This document shows positions 12,433-23,381 of a DNA stretch of 64,000 nt, one piece after another. The DNA is from Erythroxylum novogranatense. Its lineage: Eukaryota; Streptophyta; Magnoliopsida; Malpighiales; Erythroxylaceae. Position 1 is the stretch's first letter; each line of letters starts with the position of its first letter. The notes under the pieces were generated by a model. That model searched no databases, was not told where the DNA came from, and was given only the letters and a program-made list of their open reading frames with translations. The stretch covers positions 17,040,001-17,104,000 of the forward strand of contig CM057235.1 in NCBI GenBank assembly GCA_029891385.1, given 5' to 3'. The position numbers and the translations under genes were made by a program.

Positions 12433-12612
12433 ATGAAGGATTTTGAGGGGGCTTTAGGAGAAATTGAACCATGTTCAAGTGAGCATATAGATAACCAGAA
12501 CATCATATTTCAACTTAAAACGTCAAGATAATGAGTTATGAGTCATATCTTTGTATATAACTCACTTCATGCTTACGTCTCTTTCTGATGTATGATTATT
12601 TCACTTGTAAAT

Positions 12613-12960
12613 TCACTATAACATAAAGGGTTTTTGGCTACTTTTTCTGGCGACGATTTGAAAATTGTAAGTAAATGTGAGCTTTTGTGAGGATTTTAAG
12701 AATCATCACGAAAAGATCAGCCTAATCGTTGCCAAATCACAAGCTTTTGGCAACGAGTCAAAAAAATTGTCACCAAATGGAAAACTTTTGATGAAAATCA
12801 TCATAAGAAACTTATCCTTTGGCAACAGTTTTATAGGATCATTATCAAAGGGTAAGTCTTTGGTGACAATTCTCGGAAAAACATCGCGAATGTTTAATAA
12901 CAAAATAACTCTCTTATTTCTAATTATAAAATCACTAACTTTGACTTGATAAGTTTGTGA
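12613..12960 (+). mobile_element. possible CACTA-type terminus with subterminal repeats
   Basis: From 12613 the sequence reads CACTATAACATAAAGGGTTT and is followed by TTTTGGCAACGA, CGTTGCCAAA, TTTGGTGACAA and TTTGGCAACAG in both orientations, like the subterminal repeats of plant CACTA elements. No matching TAGTG end was found. The first 11 bases could equally be the end of the TRIM LTR (complement TGTTATAGTG). Confidence 0.3.
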
Positions 12961-15900
12961 TTGAACATCAATTGAGAAAATTCAAATTTAATATTATTGA
13001 CAATGATTTTAAGTGAAAAATAAATTTAGATAACAAAATGTCAAATCATTTAAATAATTTATGAAACTATAAACTCAAAATTAATTAATATTATATATTT
13101 ATACTTTTTATTTTCTGTTTTAAATTATAAGATGTGACAAATTTATATGTTTTCACAAAATTTTTAAATAATTTTAACATGAATTTTGTAATATAATGAT
13201 ATATGATTCTTACGAAAAAAATAAATAATGATATGTGGTAAATAATATATTATAATAATATATGGTAAGTAATAGAATATTTTAATTAGAAGTTTAACAA
13301 TTCTTACAAATAAAATAATAAATCAAGTTTCACGCCTATTCCATCAAAAAGAAAAAGAAATAACTATTTTTCTAAATTCCAAGTGATATGAGACTCAGTA
13401 GATAAGATAAAGAAGTTCCATGTGTCTAGATTTCTAAGAAGGCACCATGCACATTTGAAGGTATCAATTGAAAAAGAAAAAGATCTTCCCCAACGGTTGG
13501 TTTATTGACACCCTTTTCCAATAACTTCTTTTCTTTAACTAAACTAGTAGAAGATATAGTAAACAATTTCCCATATGCAATATCGACCATTGAGCTAGAT
13601 GAATTGCACGTACCATGCGTTTCACCTAAGGAGCAAACAATATAGAACAAGCATGTTAATTTCTTCACAATCCTTTGAAAATTTAAATCCTAAAAACTTA
13701 AAAAACTAAATCAAACAGTATAGGGAATGCATATTCAAACACATGGATACCCGATTGAATGACTCCATCATCGTCGCAATAAACAAACATAGTTTTTGCA
13801 ATGGCTGTTCCAAAATAACCAATTTCTTAATCTTGTACAAACCATCGGGACATTACCATTGCCTATATTGTCATTTACGTTCTCTTGAAGATTCGAGGAA
13901 GCTTTACATAATATATAGTATATAAAATCACACGTTCATCTAATAACTTCTTAACAGAAAATGAGATACAACTAATAAAGAAAGATAGCTAATTCGGATG
14001 ATACTAAAAACCTTGAAGAAGAAGATCAACTATTGAAGGCAAGCAGTGATTAGACTTTGATAAATAAATTCGTTGTGCATCGATTTGGAAATTTTTGGTG
14101 TTTCAAGGATTAATCTAATATCATTTAAGGTTTTGTCTGGTGAGCTAAAGAAATTGAGCTTTTGAATTTCACTCGAAGGTTGAAGTATATTGAACGTCAG
14201 AAATTCACATTTTAACTCAAGTTAATTAAACATTAATTAACTATTTAATTTTTGCATTCTTATTAAACATTAATTAAGTGATACAATTGAAGTTAAAAAT
14301 GTTTCATTTTATCTATAGCCTAGAAGGCCAAGTCCAAGATTAACAAACCTTAGGCAAAAAAAAAGAAGAAAAAGCAAGCAAGCTGGTTCTAGGCATGTGA
14401 ATCCAAGTCAAGAAAGTCAAACTGCATCTTCAAAGGGAAAGGAGAAAATGTAAACAAAATTGTGTTCGTTAGTGTTTTGTGTATTGAACAATGGATGATA
14501 CCTATATGCATCTATTTTGTGATATTTGTTTAACTTGGTGATGGATAATATTTTGGTTAATGGGTTGGATATCTATTGAATATCGTTAGGCATTTGTTAT
14601 TAATATTGGCATTTATTTGTTATTATATGAATGAATGCAATGATAGACATTTCGATTTTCTTTTCTTTTTAAGTATTTTTCAAAAGTTCATGAATGCTAG
14701 ATGATGAAACTGCATTTGTATATGTATGCCACAAAATAACTTTGTAAGCTCGATTGCATTTAGACATTGTTCTAGTATATAAAACCATTTCCAAGTAAGG
14801 CTTTTAACATATAATTATTGTCTGAATTGCCTTCATTATTTAAGTTAACAAATAGAAGTGAAACTAGTAAACAAAAGCTTAAACAAGCTACAAATTTCTA
14901 ACACTTTGTTGAATGTGTTTCATTACTACTCTTTATAGCATGTAGCTCATTCTTCAACTTAAAATTTTCTGCAATAATTTCAGCTTCCAAAACATCTACA
15001 ACATTTTCTCTTAACTTTACCACTTCAACCTTCAATAGATTAGTTTGATGGTATAACATTTTTTATATGTTTTCCAGCTCTAAAATAATTTGTCTTGCTC
15101 TTGGAGAAAATCTTTGATCATGTCATTCATGAAATTCACAGATATTTTCACTCTTATTATGAAACAAAAAAGAGCAATTAACATTTTCACTCTTACTATA
15201 TTTTTATATGTTTATAAAAATATAAACATATTTATATAAAAGAGCATCAAAATGTACAAAATTGTCAAAAATTGTTGACAGCCATAAAACCTTCTTCTTG
15301 GATTTTCATTAGTCCAGGAAGTCCATCTAGGTACTTTTAAGTTATAGTAACAATATTTAGCTTCTCCATCATAGTCTCATTTAACTAGGTAAGTTGAAGA
15401 AATCAACTTGTGTGATCTCGATTCAAAGTTAGAACGCGTTCTTCTACTATCAAAGATGAAAATTTAAAAAATTTCCAGTAAACCCTCGTTACAACTAAAA
15501 AAACAACAAACTAAATCCTTTAATTGACTTCGTTACCTTGAAGATCTACTAATTGAGCTCTTTCTCAAGTATTGCAGATTGATGTCTTCAAAAATGTAAT
15601 ATAAATTGCGAAAGGAAAAAGAGCTTTTACTGAAGAATATAGACTAATTCAAAGAAGAAGAAGAGAGAAGAGAGAAGTGAGAAGGATTTTATTAAAAAAA
15701 TGAGAATAGTGAGAAGGATAAATGGCAATTTGGTAAGATAATTTGAAATTCACAAATTCAATATCAAAGATAACGAAAATGTCACATAAGATACATCGTT
15801 TAGACTTAATGATGCATGTATTACAGTGCTAAATTTTTGTCCAAAATAGTTTAACATTAAGCATAATTAATAATGTTCAGACTTTAATTAAGTAGGTTAA

Positions 15901-16615
15901 AATGTTTAACCCTAAATTGATTAAATTCAAAGACCTTTGGCCCAAAATTGTGCATTTATCCAAAAATAAATGGGTTATGTTGATTACAGATCTCCGAGAA
16001 TGAATAAACTTCTTTCTAAAGGGCAAAAAAAAAGAAAAAGGAGTAAACTTATTGATTTTCATTTAAGCAGAAAATGACTTAATGAGAGCGGTGCCCTATT
16101 CCATCGCTTTGCAGGTTAGCTCATAAATAATTTAATTATTCATCATATTTTAGATTTTATTAAAACAATTGATATATAAATGGAATAAAATTCGGAAAAG
16201 GATGTCAGTACCTCATTATAATATGTTTTAAATATGAAATATTCAACTAAAAAAGTAAATTACAAAGGTTTATCTTTGTGGTACTTAAACGGTTGGGTCA
16301 TGGGACTTTGACCGTGGATTAGTTGACATGGTTGAATTGGCATTAAATTAGGGGATGGATTTGTCATTTGTCACTTTCCTTAGGAGGTTGGGGCCCGGAT
16401 TTCTTAAGTGCCACCAATCCCTACCGTCCAATTCCGATCAACGGGAGAGCACTCATTGCTCACTTGCCACTCAATAATTACATTTCTGTCTCACCCTTCA
16501 CGCGTGATCCCACGAACCATGTTCCTCAAACAGAAAAAAAAAGCTTTCTTCTTCTTTTTAGAACAGAAAGACAGTTGTAAAAATTTCAACAAACAGTTTT
16601 GACTTTCGTTCGTAC
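12961..16615. other. AT-rich spacer, no firm gene
   Basis: No intact gene, LTR or RNA gene seen. On the - strand, about 15052 down to 14902, there is a short open stretch ending in TAG that reads like a coiled coil (LLKVEVVKLRENVV, then AENFKLKNELHAIKSS). It has no start codon and no recognisable partner exons, so it is recorded only as a possible exon or transposon relic. Confidence 0.4.
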
Positions 16616-17385
16616 AAGTTGAACAACCGAACCAGATAAATGTTTTATTTATCGGGTATATATTAGTTAGTAACAGCTTGTTTTAATTGGTGTTAATCGG
16701 TATTTATAATACTTGTCATATATTAGTTGTTATAAAAAATTTAAAATATAGAATTTATTAGCAAAATTTTAAAATTTTAAATTTTTTCCTTCCACTGTCT
16801 TTTCTTCAAAAATTAGTTATTTAATTTATTTTTATTATAATTTTAAATTTTTATTTTAAAATAAAATAGATATTTTTAATTATTAATAATAATTATAGAT
16901 TAAATAAAACTTAAAATGAATTATTTTATTAAAATTTATTTAATCTTTTATATAATATTTATTAATAAAATATTTTATTTTTAAAATAAATAATTTAAAA
17001 TTATTATTTATAAACTAATGTTTATTTTATATATTTTAATTATTAAATCAAATTTTATTTGAAATTTGCATATTTTAAACTTAATTATATTTATTAATAA
17101 TTATTAAATTAATTTTATAAATTAAATTAAATTAAGATATTTATAATTTTAATTAATTAAATATAATATGTTTAAATGATAGTAATTAAATAATATATAT
17201 TTTTGTTTCATATTTCAATTTAGTTGATTGTTTCCTCGTTATAAGTCTTGTTATAAAAAATTAAATAACTATTTTATAAATTAAAAAAAATTCTTCATCG
17301 GTAACCAGTACTAATAATTACCAATACCTTACCAGAATCTGTACCAAATTCGTTACTGTACTGGCAATATTGAATCGAACACGCG
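16616..17385. mobile_element. AT-rich MITE-like repeat just upstream of CYBDOM (family copy 2)
   Basis: A ~770-bp block of extreme AT content. Its right end (17310-17385, with CCAATACCTTACCAGAATCT and GTACTGGCAATATTGAATCG) is the reverse complement of the kind of terminal segment seen at 11440-11520. It ends about 30 bp upstream of the TATA box of the following gene. The left edge is approximate. Confidence 0.4.
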
Positions 17386-17412
17386 TCTCTATATTTGGCT
17401 TTCGTCGCTGCC

Positions 17413-17419
17413 TATAAAT
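17413..17419 (+). promoter_or_regulatory. TATA box of the CYBDOM gene
   Basis: TATAAAT lies 43 bp before the ATG, which predicts a very short 5' leader of about 15-20 bases. It is the only TATA motif at a sensible distance. Confidence 0.7.
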
Positions 17420-17461
17420 TCCGCCAGCATTATCTCTCATAATTTGCTTGCAAGCTCATCA

Positions 17462-18830
17462 ATGGCTTCCCTTCGCTTCTCTGTTCTGTTTCTTGGGTTC
17501 TGTCTGTGGGTCTCTTTGATCTCACCAACCCAGTCTCAAAGCTGCAAGTCCCAAAGTTTCAAAGGCAACAATTTGTACGCTCACTGCTTGGACCTCCCCA
17601 CACTCAGTTCCTACCTCCACTTCACCTATGATTCGTCCAATTCCACTCTCTCAATCGCCTTCATCGCGTCGCCGTCGAAATCTGATGGATGGATTTCGTG
17701 GGGTATAAATCCCACCGAACAGAAAATGGCGGGATCCCGAGCTTTAGTTGGGTACAAAGATTCCACCGGGGTCATGACGCTGAAGACATACAACATCAGC
17801 GGCTACTCTCCCGACGCGGTGGTAAAATCGAAGCTGGATTTCGATGTGTGGGACACGAGCGCGGAGGAGCAAAGCGGAGTCATGAGGCTGTTCGCGAAGA
17901 TTAAGGTTCCGGCGGATTTGGTGGCTAAAGGGACAGTGAATCAAGTGTGGCAAGTGGGGCCCAGCGTTGATGATAAGGGTGTTCTGACCATTCACGACTT
18001 AAACGGGGCCAACACGAACGCTAAGGGAAGCTTGGATTTGAAATCTGGACAGAGCACCGTTGGCGGCGGTGTGGACTCCAGGACTAAGAAGAAAAATGTG
18101 AGTTTGATTGATATTATTACAAGCCTATTTAGTTAGAAAGTTCATGTTTGACGATTTATGTCTACATCAGATTCACGGGGTACTAAATGCTGTGAGCTGG
18201 GGAATTCTGTTCCCAATCGGGATTATAATCGCTCGATACATTAGGACATTCGAATCCGCAGATCCGGCGTGGTTTTATCTGCACGTCACGTGCCAAGTTT
18301 CTGCCTATGGCCTGGGTGTTGCTGGATGGGCAACTGGTATCAAACTAGGAAGTGAATCCAAGGGGATTACATATTCTAGTCATCGCAACATTGGAATCGC
18401 CCTCTTCGCTATCGCTACACTCCAGGTAACTCTAAATCCATTAATGGAGTGGAGGAGCTGCAAATTAAAGTTATTGTTTTGGTTGTGATTTGTTTTTATC
18501 TGTGTTGGGCTGTGTCAGATATTTGCGTTGTTCTTGAGACCTAAGAAAGATCACAAATTCCGATTCTACTGGAACTTGTACCACCACGGTGTGGGGTACA
18601 CTATTCTGGTACTAGGCATAGTCAACATATTCAAAGGTCTGCATATATTGCAACCGGCAAGTAAGTGGAAATCAGCTTTCATTGTGGTGATTGCGGTGTT
18701 AGGTGGGATTGCTCTGTTGCTGGAGCTGGTTACATGGACTGTGATTTTGAAGAGGAGGTCTAGCAAGTCCACCAAGCCATACGATGGACACAACGGACAA
18801 AGGAGGCCACAGCCACTAACATCTGCATAA
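17462..18830 (+). CDS. cytochrome b561 and DOMON domain-containing protein (CYBDOM)
   Basis: Three exons, 17462-18097, 18171-18425 and 18519-18830, joined by phase-0 introns of 73 and 93 bp with GT-AG ends, encode 400 residues. An ATG at 17462 is chosen because the upstream extension has no ATG. Residues 1-26 form a signal peptide ([15 protein letters not shown] core). A DOMON domain fills roughly residues 45-165, with Met89 in the [10 protein letters not shown] motif, a likely haem ligand. Exons 2 and 3 encode the b561 core with about five membrane spans. His214, His250, His283 and His319 fit the four conserved haem-b ligands (IHG, LHV, SHR, YHH). The tail is short, cytosolic and basic. In this family ascorbate-reduced b561 passes electrons across the plasma membrane to the apoplastic DOMON haem. 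All key residues are present, and length and intron phases suit the family, so it is probably functional. Flanked by transposon debris on both sides. Confidence 0.95.
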
Positions 18831-19335
18831 TTCACAATTGTTGCCTTGGAAGAGATTCTGTAGCATGCGCAGTGATTCATTTTTTAATCAGCTTGTTTAT
18901 AATACTTTATAACTGCTTTTTTTTTCTTTTCTTTTTCTCTCCTTTTTTATAAATAATTTGTGACTTGTTGCTTTATCATACATAATGGTGTCTTTTCTAT
19001 TTATTTTTCCTATCGCACTTTATGCCGATTGACCAGAAATTCAAATTTCAAATGTAACCCATATTGATTTTGTTGGTTTCTTGGTCCTCCTCCCTTTCGA
19101 TCTCACAAACCGTTTGGACTAGGAATGGCGCTTAAAAGTTAAAAACTTCTCCTAAAGTAGTGAAGCTCTCTCAAGAGTCAAGATCTTGCGTGGATGCTTG
19201 TATTTATACTTGTTTTATAATGACCAAGTCGAGATAAGAATTAATAAACAAACGGTATGGGGCACTAAATCGTGGTCAATGTTGTTTCTTAACAGCTCTA
19301 TATTTGATATTCCACTTCTACGCACACACTTTTGG
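18831..19335 (+). other. 3' flank of CYBDOM
   Basis: Contains the probable 3' UTR, with AATAAA-like and ATAAATAA motifs near 18950 that could direct polyadenylation, then unassigned sequence up to the target site of the next copia element. No gene seen. Confidence 0.45.
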
Positions 19336-19851
19336 TGTAATACGAAACAACACCTTAGTTATATATCTTGTATCAAACATGAAAGAGCAAGAAACGAAGA
19401 AATACGGAAATATTTTATTTCGGTCTTTGTAACTTCAAATGAATTTTTTTGAAGCCAAAACAATAGCGAATTTACCACCTTCTTCACAAAAACTACTCTC
19501 CAGGATGAAGGTAAGGTCTTTCTACGGTTTTCTCAAAACGTAAGCTTTCTTAATGGGTTAGAAAATCCTTGTGCTTACGATTGATTATATGAGCAACTGC
19601 ATGAGATCTTAACCTTTATATATAGCTTTTATATCGGGCTTCCCCATCACAAGGCTAATATGGATCCGGTCCACACTAATCAGGATCTATTTTTCATCCG
19701 GACTTCGACCTGTTGATTTAAATCATTTATTGAGTCACTTTATTATCTTTATCTGGATTAAATTACGTAACTTAACTGATAAGTTATTGAAAAATCGAAA
19801 AATGTAATTAATAATTGTCTAACTTTATGAAAAGGACAAAATTATCCAACA
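19336..19851 (-). repeat. 3' LTR of the second copia element
   Basis: Begins TGTAATACG and ends ATTATCCAACA on the + strand. It is collinear with 28988-29500 over its full length (shared blocks include AACCTTTATATATAGCTT and ATTTATTGAGTCACTTTATT). The complement of AACCTTTATATATAGC is not a strong promoter, so any promoter is unclear. Confidence 0.9.
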
Positions 19852-19864
19852 TTCTCCCCCTTGG
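19852..19864 (-). promoter_or_regulatory. polypurine tract
   Basis: The - strand reads CCAAGGGGGAGAA directly before the 3' LTR, where plus-strand DNA synthesis is primed. Confidence 0.85.
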
Positions 19865-22770
19865 ACAAGTATTAATTGCAATTTTGACTCTAGTTTAAAA
19901 ATAATTTAAAAATTTAGTTAAATCACACTATTGTATTAATCGACTAAGTTTTCAAAACAAAAAATATTGCAAGGCTTTCGAAATCGAAAAGTATTCAATG
20001 CATATGTCATGTGTAACATAGATCAAATACAATCACGTAAACCTAGTACCTCACTAACATGAATGGGAAAATGAAGTATGGCAAACTAAGATGAAACTTT
20101 TATGATCTAAATTATATCATCTTTATTTGTAGGTCTCAATTTGTCCAACTTTATGTTAAATCGCATATGCTACATTATATTAGAGAAATTTTATTCTCTC
20201 ACTGAATGCTAAACAGCATTAGAGAAAATTTGTTTTCTCTTATCAAATGTTAAATTGCATTAGAGAAAATCTTTATGTTCTCCAATTGAATGCTAACCTC
20301 AAAACCTCTATGTACTTTATTCTTTTGATACTATGCCAAAGACTATCTCTCACTATGAGAGATAGATGCTACGACAGGTTTGCAGTTAACCGTATTAAAC
20401 CTTTGTAACACATACTCGATGTATGGATTCTATGAGAAGTCTGATGAGTGTTGAGATTTGTCCTAGTGAACTTGAATACTTAGCACAAAAGATGCTGTAC
20501 AAAGGTCCTATATGTCAAAGTTCTTGACCAAATGTTGCTTAACTTCCTACAACATGGTCAAGTAATTTGATGTGAGTAATATATCATCCACATGCAATAA
20601 CAGGAAGATAACTTTGCTTCCCTTGATCTCATAGTATAAGCATCTTTTTAACTTTATTTTCCATGAAGACAAAAGAGGTCATAACCTCATCAATTGTAAG
20701 GTATCGCTTTTAGAAGGTTTGATGTAAACCATATATTGATCGGCATAATGTGCAAACTATGTCAGTTCTATCTGGATCTTGAAATCCTTCAGATTGTACC
20801 ACATAGACCTCTTCATAAAGGTCGTTATTCAGGAAAGCGATTTTGACAACCATCTGATATTACTCTATATCATCGTGAGCTACAATTGTCTTAATTACTC
20901 AAAATGTATCATACGATGATATGAGAGAAAAGGTGACATAGAGCCATCCTTTCTCTCTGAGTGAACTATTAGGCAACTGAGTGAGCTCATAAACTCCTAA
21001 ACTTTATCCTGAAATCTTTTAAGTCTTAAAACTTCATTTACAACTATTGGGTTTGTAGTTCTGATGCAAATCAACCAGCTTCCAGATCTTACTATGTTTC
21101 ATGACTTGCATCTCATCAGTGATTGCATCCTACCACAAATCTGCATCGGATCCAGAAACAACTTCTGTTAAAGTAATTGGATTCATAACATGTCTAATAA
21201 GATAGTCATGTTCACCTGATAGACTATGAAATCAGATGGGATAGTAGGTCGTCTAACTCTAGTGGATTTACTTAACCGTATTAGATTTTGTACTCCCAGG
21301 AACCTTTATGTGTACATGTATGGGTTCCTATTCCTGTACAGACACTGTACAAAGACCTAGATCCACTAGATCTAACTGTATGAGTAGGGAGTACATGATA
21401 ACTGTAGTATCAGCCCTACTATCATCCAAAAGGTCAAAGGGCCCACCATTATCATAGACATTGTATTCTAGAAACTTAGCTATTTATGATTCCACTATTC
21501 TGGTCCCTCCTTCTCTACAGTAAAAGTTGTTGTTTTAAAGTGGTTAGGATATCTTATTAAATAGCAATGAACACAACAAGCATGCAATTTATCGTTATAA
21601 TGATTATACTACTTCAATAGGGCAGCCCCATATATGAATGTGTGCAAGGATAAGTTTCCAAATTTCTAGATAATCAGGTAGAATAGCCCTGTTCTGCATC
21701 AACTTCTTCAAGTACTTTACGATGAAGTTATTCCTTTAGGCAACACACCATTTTGCTCAGAACTACTCGGTATAGTGAATTAATTCATTATTTTAATTGA
21801 TTCCAAATATCTCCCAAATGGACCTTTTAAAGTCTTGAAACACCATGTTTGTTATAATATTATCCTCCACGGTCAAATCTTACTATCTTGATAAAATTTC
21901 CAATTGGTTATCAACCTTCAGTTTTTTAAACAAGAACACATAACTGTAAAGGGAATAATCATCAACAAATGTCAAAATACATTTAGAATTGCACAATGCA
22001 ACTATATAAGGTCTTCTGATCTCTTTATGTATCAGACTCAACAAGTTAAAAGCATAAGTTGACCCTTCTTCCTTATTAGTCAACTTACCCCTACAACAGT
22101 CAGCACATGTTCTAAGATCATCATAATCTAGAATTGAGAAATGCTTTCCTTGATCAATCTCTTAACCCTAGCTCTGGAAATGTAGCTTAAACTTTTTAAG
22201 CCACACCATGTATGACTTCTCATTCATCAGGGTCTTCTTTTTATAACTTATTTAGCAAGATACGAAGAAGCATTTATCTAATTCAGGGTAAGACACATTC
22301 TATATAAACCATATGACAAGAAAGTTTTATCATTATGTTTTGCATTAAACAACAACTGGACAACAGAAGCATTAAATACAAAACTTTAACCCTCTTTGTC
22401 TAAAATTGATCAAAAGATCACATATAAAATGTGTCGAGTAAAACCCAAATGAAACTTACAATAAGGTTCATTACATACATACCCTATATATATTACTTTC
22501 ACATCTTTATTGCTGTAAACCATCAGTTCCTCCTTCCCTTTAATTTGACTTTATTCTGGATATAAATCACTACATTGTGGAAGCACCTTGATCAAATGTT
22601 CCACTATATAGCCACCAAATATGTAATGTGACTATTGCAAATTAGATTCATAAATTGATAAGCCAAGGAGTTACTTGATGGTCTCAGTCTTTCCTTTTAA
22701 ACCTCATACTATTGGTTTCTTTATGTCATGCAGACCTTTACCAGCATTGGTTTGACCAGCATCAACCTGT
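19865..22770 (-). pseudogene. copia protease-integrase-reverse transcriptase remnants
   Basis: Pieces in several frames keep copia landmarks. 21883-22083 encodes the end of the integrase zinc-binding region and the start of the core (LTNKEEGSTYAFNLLSLIH, then LTFVDDYSLYSYVFL). The upstream TCADCCRGK near 22100 is the C-C of the zinc motif. Reverse transcriptase is recognisable around 20700-20780 (RSIYGL). Many stops and frameshifts are present and no long frame survives. Encodes what were replication enzymes of the element; now non-functional. Confidence 0.75.
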
Positions 22771-23381
22771 GGAGAAGATTTGAACTTTTTACCTTTGAAC
22801 CTAGCGAGTTTCATCTTTTTTTCCCTTTAGTTACTTTGAGGGCTATAGGAGTAGCAAACTTAAGTTTCTTCTCCTCAGCAATGCAATGGGCTATCAAAGC
22901 ATTGAAGTCCCATTCCTCATCTAGTGAGTAATATGTCATCACCAGTTTACTAAACTCTGAAGGGACTGTATTCAGGGTCTGGTAAACAATGAAGACATCA
23001 AAAAGAGAAATATTCAACATTTTTAATAACTGTGAAGATGAATCATTCTTGGTATATACTCCATTACTCCCCATTCTCCTATATATCTTATGGAGAATAA
23101 TTCTTTCATCAAAGTACTTGTCTCAACATTAGGTGAGAATGTGTACCTCTAGGAGACATTATCAAGAAATTCCTTCGCTATGTCTGTGTTCAGAAGTCCA
23201 CTTAACATATGGTTAGGTATGGATCTATTAATAGTCGTTAGATATAATTTGTTAGACAGGTCCCAGGTTTTATAGACTGTTTTATAAACTCTCAAGCTCA
23301 TGGATGTAGGTGGAGATGGCCTATCCATCCGTATGGTCATATTAACCTCAGCTATCTCCATAGGATTCAATACATCCTATT
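22770..23381 (-). pseudogene. copia gag remnant
   Basis: 23149-23370 holds the N-terminal part starting MNPMEIAEVNMTIRMDR. 22811-23074 holds the later gag helices (LKMLNISLFDVFIVYQTLNT, then ALIAHCIAEEKKLKF), typical of the copia UBN2-type gag. A frame change separates them. The start of gag lies directly beside the 3.6-kb insertion at 23382. Confidence 0.75.

Larger units (their letters stand above)
8548..12623 (-). mobile_element. TRIM-like short LTR retroelement, 3' LTR split by two insertions
   Basis: The core is at 12279-12623 on the - strand. A ~190-bp 5' LTR (12433-12623) is followed by the primer-binding site TAGTATCAGAGT (12421-12432), a ~140-bp interior without coding capacity, and a purine tract (complement of 12309-12326). 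The 3' LTR starts near 12278. Its sequence runs to about 12186, resumes at 11430-11371, and resumes again at 8601-8548; each block is collinear with the intact 5' LTR (for example GTGCTCACTTG, then CTCAAAATCCTTCAT). Tiny LTRs, a Met-type primer-binding site and no ORF are the definition of a TRIM. It depends on other elements' proteins. Confidence 0.65.

Noticed and set aside
17444..17461. Longer N terminus for the CYBDOM protein
   Set aside because: The upstream extension starts at TTG; the first ATG at 17462 leads directly into the signal peptide.
17689..17995. Alternative frames inside CYBDOM exon 1
   Set aside because: Shadow frames on both strands; the annotated frame has the signal peptide, DOMON motifs and consistent splice phases.
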